From: Mesocentrotus franciscanus
Lineage: Eukaryota > Echinodermata > Echinoidea > Camarodonta > Strongylocentrotidae
Assembly: GCA_037976565.1 (NCBI GenBank)
Contig: CP137675.1
Span: 4,102,837 to 4,166,836 of the forward strand
Reading direction: 5' to 3'
DNA: 64,000 nt
Positions 36,761 to 42,712 of this stretch are shown piece after piece; within the stretch, counting starts at the first letter, position 1, and each line of letters starts with the position of its first letter. The notes beneath the pieces were generated by a model, which saw only the letters and a list, made by a program, of their open reading frames with translations, searched no databases and was not told the DNA's origin. The position numbers and the translations under genes were made by a program.

Positions 36761-38703
36761 CCACATACTATATTAATCTCAAATTTATATTATGATTACT
36801 ATAATATAATATAATTGTATACTGCATGTACATGTAGATATGCCATTACCTGGTCGATGCGTCACTGGACTGTGGATCAAATGGTTTGAGTCCCGATGCG
36901 GCACTGATGTCCTTTAGCAAGATATTAATCTACATTTGCCACTCTCCACCCAGATGTAGTATAATGGTAGGAATGTATTCCTTCAATGGTCTCAGCACCC
37001 TATGGCAGCTGGGCTAAAGCCAGTGAGGGTAACATCAGTACTTATGTAGGCACTTTGAGCATCCCTGTCATGGATACATGTATTTTCACAGGATACCGTT
37101 TAATGTAGCTTTTAATACTGTTTGTGTGTTTCAGACAAGCAAATGCATACGAGCCAAGGTTAACGTAAGCATGCTATGTCAGACGCCTCGACCCACCTGA
37201 TATACCGAAAGAGAAAGCAACCAGAGAGAACCTGGTCTGTAAGATCTATTATGTTGCTCATGGTAAGAAATTATTAAAAATTGTTTTTCTTCACAGCATA
37301 AATTATCATTTCATCCTTCTACACATTTCCTCCCTATTGCTAATGGTATGAAAACATTCTAGCATTATTCTTTCATAGCAGGCTTCATTTAAAATTGGAG
37401 TCTTTCGGTTCCCTTGATTTTGTTAAATGGATTAAATTAAGTATTTATGATCGAAAGCTCTGTGCAGCCATGGTCCAATTTGTAAGACTGCTATGTGAAT
37501 GGAATTATTGCAGTTTATTATTGATTAAGATAACCGATGTAATTTTGTACGGGAAAGTTTTGATTTGAAAGGTTTTAACAGAATTCATTATTTTGTGTAT
37601 ATTTTTTGCTTATTACTCATTATTTCAACCTGGTAAATAACAAGTTGGAGACAGCTTAAGTTGGAGTGTATGGAAAATGCATATTATATAAAAATCAAGA
37701 ACTATTCAACAACTTCATCAATTGATATATAAACGTACAGTTTGTTTTTTTACATTTTGCTTCAGAAAATATTGTAAAATTAAATACACTTATACCGATT
37801 AAGTTTCCCATTGTTCTCAAAGAGGCCCAAACTCTTGAGAAAATGATGTTTTTATGAAAGTATGTAAAAATCTTATTATTGGACTCTTATTTCAAGTTTC
37901 AAGAGGAAGTAAGCTTTTAAAACTTTTATTTCTTGAAAGAAAATTTAGATAAGTACTTGTATTGCATGAAGCAAGTTTACAAGATAGTTATGAAAATGAA
38001 ACTCGTGTTTTAGTTTCTTATTGAATGATGAAAGGTCTTACATTTGACTATCACTCTTCCTTTCTGAGACACAGTTAAAGTCACTGTTCACTTTTGTTTG
38101 TTTTGTTTTTTTCCCTTTTTGTTGATATAATCGGGCTGGGGGTGGGGGGTGGGGAGGTGAGTACTACATGTGATTAACATAATGCTTTAACATAATGTTA
38201 CAAAAGAAATGGGAATTTATATCTCAGTTGATGCTAAAACATTTTAGAGAGGTTTATATATAAATTGTATGTTCACTTGCCAATTGATTTTTATTTCTAA
38301 AATGTAGATATCATCAAACACACTTTTGACATGAATAGGAAAGAAAATCAATGACCCAATTTTTACAATATAAGTATAGCCTCACAGTAAAGCCTTATGC
38401 TGCATGAAGACACATGACTTTTAGTGGCATATTACAAAGTATCTTTACATTGTACTTAAAGACTTTTTGATTTAGGCTGTTTTTGTATACAGGTTAGACT
38501 TCTTGATGAATATGATTTTAATAAAAGTTGAAGTGACTTAACATCTGTTACCCTCTCCTGTTTTTGTCATCCTAGCCAATCCAGGTGGATGGGTTCCAGG
38601 ATCTGTTCTCAGGACAGTCTACAAAAGAGAGTATCCCAAGTTCCTTAGAAAGTTTTCCACCTATGTGCAGGAGAAGTGCAAAGACAAACCCATCAAATGG
38701 TAA
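3370..38703 (+). CDS. CERT1: Ceramide transfer protein (CERT / COL4A3BP) gene, 3' part, seven coding exons
   Basis: CERT moves ceramide from the ER to the trans-Golgi for sphingomyelin synthesis. Seven exons, 3370-3465, 4811-4891, 8294-8383, 34306-34438, 34680-34882, 37135-37262 and 38576-38703, join in compatible phases at AG/GT borders. They encode about 285 residues: an FFAT motif (EFFDAIE), a linker, then a START domain of about 210 residues. Recognisable family blocks include EGEMK-VYK, DPLKATHT, KRVWPATQRD, VINFS, CIRAKVNVSMLCQT, NPGGW and REYPKFLRKF. Human CERT is about 600 residues, so the PH domain and middle region are missing because the gene starts left of the window. Oddities are a 25.9-kb intron, a one-base frameshift in the sixth exon, an Asp where human CERT has the ceramide-contacting Glu, and a minisatellite directly at the stop. 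The family call is secure; functionality depends on the frameshift. Confidence 0.93.
3500..4115. repeat. Foldback (imperfect inverted repeat) downstream of the FFAT exon
   Basis: The left arm (from about 3513, GATTAATAAACACA) and right arm (to about 4111) are inverted copies across nearly their whole lengths, centred near 3805. Shared inverted blocks include ATACCTTAACTAACAAATTG and CTTGTCTAGAAGCT. The right arm also carries a direct, diverged copy of the upstream exon's 3' end. Confidence 0.75.
4126..4810 (+). other. CERT intron, no recognised feature
   Basis: AT-rich intronic sequence between the foldback and the 4811 exon. I see no exon, RNA gene or clear repeat. Confidence 0.5.
4811..4891 (+). 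CDS. CERT1: CERT linker exon (parent of downstream exon-end copies)
   Basis: The acceptor ATTAG ends at 4810 and the donor GTAGGT starts at 4892. It is 81 nt, phase 0 to 0, 27 codons. The end, AEHKLSQQ, aligns with HRFSSQ just before the human START domain; the first half has no clear human match. The 3' half of this exon plus its donor recurs about five times in the next 2.2 kb of intron. The phases and the join to the next exon support its use. The acceptor is pyrimidine-poor, so the exact 5' edge is less certain. Confidence 0.8.
4892..7750. repeat. Higher-order tandem array carrying copies of a CERT exon end
   Basis: It is made of degenerate short units like GGACAACTACCCC, organised in a larger period of about 400-430 bp. 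Each large unit includes a copy of the last 47 bp of the 4811-4891 exon plus its donor region. Copies are at 5245-5290, 5662-5708, 6064-6110, 6494-6540 and, more diverged, about 6990-7035. After 7036 only short degenerate units continue. The CCCC-rich strand reads as Thr/Pro/Gln-rich non-coding frames. Confidence 0.85.
6847..6985 (-). mobile_element. Retroposon 3' tail inserted in the higher-order array
   Basis: An ATTCA pentamer run (6847-6880) is followed by AGTTTATTTGTCC and AT-rich sequence, the reverse of an AATAAA-TTGAA tail. It interrupts the last large unit, whose exon-end copy follows at about 6990. Confidence 0.6.
7751..8293 (+). other. CERT intron, no recognised feature
   Basis: Intronic sequence before the 8294 exon. 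7920-8210 holds loosely repeated phrases around GGGCC and ACAAC that may be a decayed extension of the array. Nothing else is recognised. Confidence 0.4.
8294..8383 (+). CDS. CERT1: CERT exon, start of START domain
   Basis: The acceptor TTGCAG ends at 8293 and the donor GTAAGT starts at 8384. It is 90 nt, phase 0 to 0, 30 codons beginning CNEKVEENIKYAF and ending EGEMK. Human CERT has the same EGEMK at an identical place, followed by VYRR; here the next exon opens with VYK. The exon encodes the N-terminal helix of the START domain. The intron that follows is about 25.9 kb. Confidence 0.92.
8460..9000 (-). mobile_element. SINE split by a MITE
   Basis: 8520-8606 and 8897-8985 together match the SINE at 18935-19290: CATTGCACATT, GGGAGCATTCCAGCCAGT, then GAGATGAAATGTCTTGCTTC. 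The interruption at 8607-8896 is a MITE. The tRNA-like head is not clear here. Confidence 0.65.
8607..8896. mobile_element. MITE with about 70-bp terminal inverted repeats
   Basis: The ends are inverted copies beginning GGGTGTTTCACAAAGACTAA and running to GGCCGTTCATGCCA. It is 290 bp with no coding capacity. A copy lacking the left arm lies at 62804-63017. Confidence 0.85.
9079..9232. repeat. Palindromic element
   Basis: Inverted arms GATATATTGACTGC and GAGGCCTAGCTGTTTCTA face each other across a short GC-rich centre. It is probably a small foldback MITE. Confidence 0.7.
9233..11061 (+). other. Giant CERT intron, segment with a retroposon tail
   Basis: TGATT pentamers and TTTATTGATTTCTGC at about 9779-9830 mark a minus-oriented retroposon 3' tail. 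A TATATAAAG at 9475 lies in unassigned, possibly repeat-derived, sequence. I see no exon. Confidence 0.5.
11062..11266. repeat. GGT trinucleotide microsatellite, about 200 bp
   Basis: Almost pure GGT, with one GGA near the start and a few CGT variants at the right end. Open frames across it (poly-Gly, Trp, Val or His) are artefacts of the repeat. Confidence 0.97.
11267..12734 (+). other. Giant CERT intron, no recognised feature
   Basis: AT-rich unique-looking sequence with a C run at 11884-11894. No exon or RNA gene is seen. Confidence 0.45.
12735..13080. repeat. About 100-bp tandem repeat with hairpin unit
   Basis: Four units carry AGATTTGAACCCTCAATCTC and, in the first three, a pairing partner close to GAGAGTCAAGGGTTCAAACC. 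GGTTCAAACC resembles a Pol III B box, so the unit may come from a tRNA-derived SINE, but no full tRNA is present. Confidence 0.7.
13086..13711 (+). other. Giant CERT intron, possible retroposon tail
   Basis: AAGATTCAAGTTTTATTGCC at about 13567 looks like a minus-oriented retroposon 3' tail. The rest is unassigned. Confidence 0.4.
13712..14210. mobile_element. Possible decayed hAT-like fragment
   Basis: It starts with AGGGCTGTGC, shortly followed by GTACTCGAGCA and ATACTCAAATACTCG, phrases common at hAT-like element ends. ATTCGAGTACGAGAAATCG near 14170 is the inverse. No transposase was recognised. Confidence 0.35.
14212..14927 (+). other. Giant CERT intron, simple repeats
   Basis: It contains a GA tract (14270-14356), a T run (14518-14528) and a G run (14536-14545). 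Nothing else is recognised. Confidence 0.5.
14928..15286. repeat. Foldback element, about 360 bp
   Basis: Inverted arms of about 180 bp begin AAAGCCCCTCTAAAGTGTTG and share GTGAAAGAGGATGTCATTT and GGTTTTCTG. It is a near-complete palindrome with a small centre around 15110. Confidence 0.8.
15301..15334. repeat. Short interstitial telomere-like repeat
   Basis: Degenerate to exact TTAGGG units (TTAGGTTGGGTTTAGG, then TTTAGGGTTAGGGTTAG). It is only about 34 bp, directly right of the foldback. Confidence 0.6.
15648..16235. mobile_element. MITE-like element with inverted ends
   Basis: The left end (AAAGCAGAAAAAATCAGAG, AAAGTTTCAATTAAATC) and the reverse of the right end (GAAAGCAGAAAAATAACAG, AAAGTTGAAATGAATCGGAC) match. 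A fragment of the same family is at 31437-31500. Confidence 0.6.
16440..16690. repeat. CT-rich microsatellite
   Basis: CT dinucleotides with interspersed CC and GT. The Ser/Leu-rich open frame across it is an artefact. Confidence 0.95.
16691..18393 (+). other. Giant CERT intron, no recognised feature
   Basis: AT-rich with a TTTG run near 17022-17040 and a directly repeated TTTAATAAATTTAATGG near 18230-18265. No exon is seen. Confidence 0.45.
18394..18436. repeat. AT dinucleotide microsatellite
   Basis: An uninterrupted TA run of about 43 bp. Confidence 0.95.
18935..19290 (-). mobile_element. tRNA-derived SINE
   Basis: Read on the minus strand, it starts near 19288 with GGTGTCATAGTCAAGTGG (A-box-like) and GGGTTCTAGCCCC (B-box-like). 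It then passes CACCCAGGTG and ends with GTAAAGCACTATATAAG and an ATT run at about 18935. A split relative is at 8460-9000. Confidence 0.7.
19518..20260. mobile_element. GTCTCGCC dispersed element, copy 1
   Basis: It begins TTTTGTCTCGCCTGCGTAGC, whose inverse GCAGGCGAG-CCGCCGAG marks the other end. Inside are a GGCGGC run and two to three repeats of about 165-190 bp with AACTTAACCTGAGGTTAAG and CAAGTATCCCCAATCATGTG. A second copy is at 22794-24870. Confidence 0.75.
20262..21100 (+). other. Giant CERT intron, no recognised feature
   Basis: AT-rich sequence between two repeats, with nothing recognised. Confidence 0.45.
21101..21636. mobile_element. CTTTAAAGATACTATGTCCC MITE, copy 1
   Basis: The right end is the inverse of the left over about 30 bp (ACTATGTCCC, TTTGCAGGCC). 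It is about 536 bp with no coding capacity, and nearly identical to copies at 22237-22776 and 27150-29476. Confidence 0.88.
21958..22131. mobile_element. Short MITE with TACAGTCAAACCTG ends
   Basis: The ends CAGTCAAACCTGC and GTAGGTTTGACTG are inverted and sit between TA dinucleotides, as for Tc1/mariner-type MITEs. A tandem CTGTCTACAAAGACCAC motif is inside. A diverged relative is at about 58745-58895. Confidence 0.65.
22237..22776. mobile_element. CTTTAAAGATACTATGTCCC MITE, copy 2
   Basis: Over 95% similar by eye to copy 1 along its length, same orientation, 600 bp downstream. Confidence 0.88.
23700..23940. repeat. Tandem palindromic CCCCACCTATAG units
   Basis: AACCCCACCTATAGTCCGGG and its inverse alternate about five times, separated by CCAGTGTGAAAAGAAAGTGG. 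Confidence 0.85.
23945..24135. repeat. Dispersed repeat shared with 31005-31190, copy 1
   Basis: GTGGAATCGATCAGAAAAGG through AAAGATGTATATGGGACTAC matches 31005-31190 with only a few differences. Confidence 0.85.
24872..27149 (+). other. Giant CERT intron, one CT tract
   Basis: CT microsatellite at 26370-26398. Otherwise AT-rich with nothing recognised. Confidence 0.45.
27161..28645. mobile_element. Nested element A (GGTATTC ends, 3-bp target duplication)
   Basis: The ends GAGTGGTATTC and GAATACCACCC are inverted and extend to AAGTTAAGCC and TAGTTCACACTT. ACT is duplicated (27158-27160 and 28646-28648) relative to the single ACT in sister copies. It hosts element B. Confidence 0.7.
27439..28598. 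mobile_element. Nested element B (AGGCTGTTCACACC ends)
   Basis: The ends AGGCTGTTCACACC and GGTGTGAACAGCCT are inverted. CTAG flanks both sides (27435-27438, 28599-28602). The interior is far more GC-rich than the surroundings, with palindromes at about 27665-27935, 28401-28441 and 28542-28583. No transposase was seen. Confidence 0.75.
28887..29173. mobile_element. Nested element C (CGCGCGGGTGGCAGAAGGG ends, ATTT duplication)
   Basis: 287 bp with inverted ends. ATTT at 28883-28886 and 29174-29177 flanks it, while copies 1 and 2 have one ATTT at that site. Confidence 0.85.
29477..30515 (+). other. Giant CERT intron, no recognised feature
   Basis: AT-rich with no exon or clear repeat. Confidence 0.45.
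30516..30760 (-). mobile_element. Retroposon 3' end with TTTCAG run
   Basis: TTTCAG hexamers (about 30518-30540) then TTTATTGTTTTTAC, i.e. an inverted AATAAA-CTGAAA tail. AATAAAAAGCAAAGCTTGTA inside resembles AAAAGCAATGCTTGTA at 2740-2757, so it may be the same family as the tail at 2625-2830. Confidence 0.55.
31005..31190. repeat. Dispersed repeat shared with 23945-24135, copy 2
   Basis: Near-identical to 23945-24135. Followed by unrelated sequence and, at 31437-31500, by a fragment matching the ends of the 15648-16235 element. Confidence 0.85.
31560..34078 (+). other. Giant CERT intron, CCCCACA tract
   Basis: CCCCACA-type simple repeat at 32590-32632. The rest is AT-rich and unassigned. 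Confidence 0.45.
34079..34290. repeat. CT-rich microsatellite next to a CERT acceptor
   Basis: CT and CTCC units in two blocks (34079-34158, 34195-34290) directly upstream of the exon at 34306. Confidence 0.93.
34306..34438 (+). CDS. CERT1: CERT START domain exon (DPLKATHT block)
   Basis: The acceptor CTTTGCAG ends at 34305 and the donor GTAAGT starts at 34439. It is 133 nt, phase 0 to 1. It encodes VYKSEQEIDG, then DPLKATHTIRNVTSQEM, then the FWDVNVRMEW segment. The human counterpart is FWNVDVRNDWETT; the Arg is kept but the Glu recalled as Glu446 is Asp here, completed across the splice as WDTT. The exon is preceded by about 220 bp of CT-rich simple repeat that doubles as its polypyrimidine tract. 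Confidence 0.93.
34680..34882 (+). CDS. CERT1: CERT START domain exon (KRVWPATQRD block)
   Basis: The acceptor TGTTCAG ends at 34679 and the donor GTAAGT starts at 34883. It is 203 nt, phase 1 to 0. It encodes TTLDITNTLEVLSQD, then HQLMKRVWPATQRDTCF, then WLVINFSTEHPKA. The Gln of HQLMKRVWP matches human Gln467, and the Asn of VINFS matches human Asn504, both ceramide head-group contacts in the published CERT structure (numbering from memory). Confidence 0.93.
34883..36843 (+). other. CERT intron, simple repeats only
   Basis: It contains a C run (35860-35869) and a TA run (36733-36760). No exon is seen. Confidence 0.45.
36844..37090 (+). mobile_element. tRNA-derived SINE-like repeat
   Basis: GGTCGATGCGTCACTGGACTG (A-box region), ATGGTTTGAGTCCCGATGC (B-box-like), and TTTGCCACTCTCCACCCAG in the order seen in the other SINEs here. 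It ends about 45 bp before the 37135 exon. Confidence 0.6.
37135..37262 (+). CDS. CERT1: CERT START domain exon with single-base frameshift
   Basis: The acceptor GTTTCAG ends at 37134 and the donor GTAAGA starts at 37263. Read from phase 0 it gives TSKCIRAKVNVSMLCQT, then PRPT and a TGA at 37198-37200. Shifting one base at 37186-37187 gives a CQTL-DPP join that matches human CQTLVSPP and continues to ENLVCKIYYVAH with the correct exit phase into the final exon. The exon is 128 nt where 127 would keep phase, so exactly one base is extra, most simply one C of the CC. All other exons are intact, so sequencing error, polymorphism and a recent null allele are all possible. Confidence 0.88.
37263..38575 (+). 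other. CERT last intron, no recognised feature
   Basis: AT-rich with a G-rich run at 38137-38158. Nothing else is seen. Confidence 0.5.
38576..38703 (+). CDS. CERT1: CERT terminal coding exon
   Basis: The acceptor CATCCTAG ends at 38575. It is entered in phase 1 and stops at TAA 38701-38703. It encodes ANPGGWVPGSVLRTVYKRE, then YPKFLRKFSTYVQEK, and ends DKPIKW. Human CERT ends KREYPKFLKRF...GKPILF, so the terminus is the expected one. This is the C-terminal helix that lids the START cavity. The last codons and stop (ATCAAATGGTAA) are also the core of the adjoining minisatellite. Confidence 0.94.
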
Positions 38704-39690
38704 CATGAGTCGTCAGTGAGGTTATCAGCCAATTAAATGGTAATATGAGCCATCAGAGACAGAGATCAGCCAATCAAATGGTAACATGAGCCATCAGAGA
38801 CAGAGAGATCAGTCAATTAAATGGTAATATGAGCCGTCAGAGAGAGAGATCAGCCAATCAAATGGTAACATGAGCCTTCAGAGACAGAGATCAGCCAATC
38901 AAATGGTAACATGAGTCGTCAGTGAGGTTATCAGCCAATCAAATGGTAACATGAGCCATCAGAGACAGAGATCAGCCAATCAAATGATAACATGAGCCTT
39001 CAGAGACAGAGATCAGCCAATCAAATGGTAACATGAGCCGTCAGAGAGAGAGAGATCAGCCAATCAAATGGTAACATGAGTCATCAGTGAGGTTATCAGC
39101 CAATCAAATGGTAACATGAGCCGTCAGAGAGAGATCAGCCAATCAAATGGTAACATGAGCCGTCACAGAGAGGGATCAGCCAATCAAATGGTAACATGAG
39201 CCGTCACAGAGAGAGATCAGCCAATCAAATGGTAACATGAGCCATCAGAGACAGAGATCAGCCAATCAAATGATAACATGAGCCTTCAGAGACAGGGATC
39301 AGCCAATCAAACGGTAACATGAGCCGTCACAGAGAGAGAGAGAGAGATCAGCCAATCAAATGGTAACATGAGCCGTCAGAGAGAGAGAGAGAGAGAGATC
39401 AGCCAATCAAATGGTAACATGAGCCGTCAGAGAGAGAGAGAGAGATCAGCCAATCATATGGTAACATGAGCCATCAGAGAGAGAGAGATCCAATCAAATG
39501 GTAACATGAGCTGTCAGAGAGAGAGATCAGCCAATCAAATGGTAACATGAGCCATCAGAGAGAGAGAGATCAGCCAATCATATGGTAACATGAGCCGTCA
39601 GAGAGAGAGAGAGAGAGATCAGCCAATCACATTGTAACATGAGCCGTCAGAGAGAGAGAGAGAGATCAGCCAATCATATGGCAACCAATG
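38690..39690. repeat. Minisatellite of about 41 bp starting in the CERT stop codon
   Basis: About 24 tandem units of the form ATCAGCCAATCAAATGG followed by TAACATGAGCCGTCAGAGAG. Unit length varies mainly through the number of GA dinucleotides. The first unit overlaps the final CERT codons and the TAA. The array fills the proximal 3' UTR. Many units contain CCAAT. Confidence 0.93.
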
Positions 39691-39968
39691 AGTAAAGCCT
39701 TGTCTGCCTTAAAGACCAATCAAATTTGTACAGCCGTTCAAGGAAGGAGAAGATGAACAAGACCAATCAACTTTGAAACTTATTGTAAGAGGAGAAGAAA
39801 GGTTGACAAATGAAACCCTCTGTAGCCTATCAAAAACCAACTATTACTATCCTTTCAAAGGGAAACGTAAAGACCTTTGTTCTATGTCATTGCCCGTCAC
39901 TCTAGTAGTTATGACAATATTGATAGAAATTGATAGTAATGATGTAGAAATTTATAGTTCCTAGTCTG

Positions 39969-39984
39969 AATAAATCTAAATAAA
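39969..39984 (+). promoter_or_regulatory. Candidate CERT polyadenylation signals
   Basis: AATAAA occurs at 39969-39974 and again at 39979-39984, about 1.27 kb after the CERT stop and just past the minisatellite. They are the first such pair downstream. A SINE tail starts at the same place, so the signals may have come with the SINE. Confidence 0.4.
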
Positions 39985-40215
39985 CTCTTTTATTGCTACC
40001 CGGCTGTAGCAACTAGCAAGGCTGATGTACAAGAGTGCTCAAACATTCAAGGCATTTCTTCCTACCAGGTAGCCATTTGCTACACCTGGGTAGAAAGTGG
40101 CAGATGTAGGTAAATGACTTGCCAATGGACACAGAGCTGCCCCTGGTATTCTACCGGGGACCACTTGATAATATAATCAGGTGATCTCAAGACCACAGCT
40201 ACACTAGTGGGAAGA
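39985..40215 (-). mobile_element. SINE fragment
   Basis: On the minus strand it holds TGCCACTTTCTACCCAGGTG and a tail ending GCAATAAAAGAG, matching the body of the other SINEs in the window. The tRNA-like head is weak. Confidence 0.5.
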
Positions 40216-40569
40216 GAGTGTCTATGAAGCATATTGTTTGTAGTTTCGTAAGTGTTTTATGAGCGTGTGCGTGGGTGTAGCATTTTCTAAAGCCCTGGAT
40301 ATTAGGCAGTATAATTATGGATAAAAAGCAATCTTCCGCTCAATTAGTTATGATATTGGTCATAATAATAATAACGGCGCCCTTATGAAACAAAGTGGCC
40401 GTCGAGACCTTATTCTTCATCTGCCTTGGTTCTTAAAATAGAGACACGTCAAGTGTACGTTTATTTTTCGAGTTTAATGATCATAGTAAGAGGATAAAGA
40501 CCCACTAACCTCCACTACCAACTCCCATTACCAGCATGATAAGAATGATAACACATTGTTTTGTAACGT

Positions 40570-40995
40570 AAATGTCTTTGCCTAGAGCATTTACTCTACT
40601 CCTGATGCAATGATACCGAAACAAGCCCTATCATCGTGTCTTTGGAACTCTCTCCCCACTACCTTCGAACCATCACAGACTTAACTTTCTTTAAATCACT
40701 ACTGAAATCTTACTTGTTCAAAACCACTTTCTGATGTAATTTAAACTGCATTATTGTATTTCATCAAAATTTAATTACATTACTGTACTTTGTCATAATT
40801 TGCTTTCATTTCTCTGTAATTGATGTTGATAACGATTGATTATGATTAATCTTGTCCTTATTTTGATATTTCTTTAGTTCATGAATTAAGCTGTAATTTT
40901 GTTGTTTTATCATTGTAAAGCGCTTTGATATTTTCTCTGAAGATGAAATGGGCTATTATAGAAGCCTAGGTTATTATTATTATTATTATCATTAT
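40570..40995 (+). mobile_element. Decayed LINE 3' end
   Basis: Broken frames give LWNSLPTTFEPSQT and then, after a frame change, LTFFKSLLKSYLFKTTF, a pattern common at the C-terminus of non-LTR retrotransposon reverse transcriptase proteins. It is followed by GTAAAGCGCTTTGAT, GGGCTATTATAGAAG and a TTA run at 40972-40990, the usual 3' tail. Confidence 0.6.
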
Positions 40996-41527
40996 TATCA
41001 TTCAAACTTCTTTTTATGGTGGGGGGGGGAAGTACATGCCGTCATTTTATTACTCCTATTTAAAAAAAATGAGGTAAAATGGAGGATGAAGAAATTTATT
41101 TGTCTTTACATTAACGATTAGACTCCAGCCAATGTTTCTTAAATGTTTAAGATGTAGGTGTGAAGCAAACATACCGCTCAAGGGATATGACAGGGAAATC
41201 ACCTAAGAAACTGCCAATATTTTTAGTAAGGTTGATGTTCACACATAAATCATAGAAGTTATCAGGAATGTATCTCCTACTTCTTATCCTTTCTTGTTCA
41301 GCAAACCCAATCTTATCTTTTCAAGTAGGGAAAATCATATCTTGTAATTCTTGTTATTTTTGGTGTAAAAGATTATGACACATTCTTTTAAAGTTTCGTA
41401 ATCAAAAAGAACACATCATTTGTCACATGCTTTGATAAGACTGAAGCACCTTACTTAAATTCAAAGAATGCAATTATAATACAGAGTAAACAGTGTTTTC
41501 TCATCATGTGTTTCTGTGTTTGGATAG

Positions 41528-42027
41528 NNNNNNNNNNNNNNNNNNNNNNNNNNNNNNNNNNNNNNNNNNNNNNNNNNNNNNNNNNNNNNNNNNNNNNNNN
41601 NNNNNNNNNNNNNNNNNNNNNNNNNNNNNNNNNNNNNNNNNNNNNNNNNNNNNNNNNNNNNNNNNNNNNNNNNNNNNNNNNNNNNNNNNNNNNNNNNNNN
41701 NNNNNNNNNNNNNNNNNNNNNNNNNNNNNNNNNNNNNNNNNNNNNNNNNNNNNNNNNNNNNNNNNNNNNNNNNNNNNNNNNNNNNNNNNNNNNNNNNNNN
41801 NNNNNNNNNNNNNNNNNNNNNNNNNNNNNNNNNNNNNNNNNNNNNNNNNNNNNNNNNNNNNNNNNNNNNNNNNNNNNNNNNNNNNNNNNNNNNNNNNNNN
41901 NNNNNNNNNNNNNNNNNNNNNNNNNNNNNNNNNNNNNNNNNNNNNNNNNNNNNNNNNNNNNNNNNNNNNNNNNNNNNNNNNNNNNNNNNNNNNNNNNNNN
42001 NNNNNNNNNNNNNNNNNNNNNNNNNNN
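41528..42027. other. Assembly gap, 500 N
   Basis: Exactly 500 N, probably a fixed-size placeholder. TGGATAG occurs at both edges. All open frames through it are artefacts. Confidence 0.99.
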
Positions 42028-42589
42028 TGGATAGTAAAGATTCTTTTGGCATGCTTCATTCTTGTTCAAAGCCCAAAGTCCAGTATATCTATTAGACAAA
42101 CCAGACAGGAATTCTAACAAGTCGTTGAAGTTCTTAACCTATGTATTGGCTAGTGGGTATCAATAGGCCATTTTCGTAATGAATCAAATCTTTGTTAAAG
42201 GGATCCGGTAACTTTGTCTCAGATTCTGAAACAAAATCCTGGATTTAGCTCATGCTACAATGATAATTATAAACTTAGGTCAGTCAGGAACCTTATGACT
42301 TTTACAAGCCGATCGCCTGTCTGATTATCAAGATATTTATGATTGAAATCGAAACCAAATTTTGCGTTTTCCTAACGGTTTTCATAACATTACAGTCTAT
42401 TGGGGAAAACGAGTATGGTAAAACTGGTCACTCATAGATTTTTACTTTTTTGAGGCACTTTTTGATAATTTTGAAGCGCAATTTTTTTAAGGCTTCAATA
42501 TTACACAATATCAAAGACACTGATAACACGTATGGCCATGCATCTCAGATTTAACATTGTTAAACGATGCCTTTAAGTGCCTCCTTACA

Positions 42590-42712
42590 AATTTTCAATA
42601 GTCAGAATGCGAATTGCATACATTATGAATTGTTAGGTAGCCCAGGCCATAATGTTTGTCCTGCCTAACAACAATTAATATAGTATGCAATTTGCAGTCT
42701 GACTATTGAAAT
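42590..42712. repeat. Palindromic MITE-like element
   Basis: Left arm CAATAGTCAGAATGCGAATT and the inverse of the right arm CAATAGTCAGACTGCAAATT continue inward to a shared AATTGTTAGGTAG / AATTGTTGTTAGGCAG. Confidence 0.75.

Noticed and set aside
37135..37200. Reading the TGA at 37198 as a genuine early stop giving a short CERT isoform
   Set aside because: The shifted frame aligns to human CERT up to the donor and the last exon is intact, so a one-base error or mutation explains it better.
38690..39690. Possible CRISPR-like array of regularly spaced repeats
   Set aside because: Units are contiguous with no unique spacers, and the DNA is eukaryotic; it is a minisatellite.
41451..42120. Long open frames across the centre of the window
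   Set aside because: They consist of N bases from the assembly gap.
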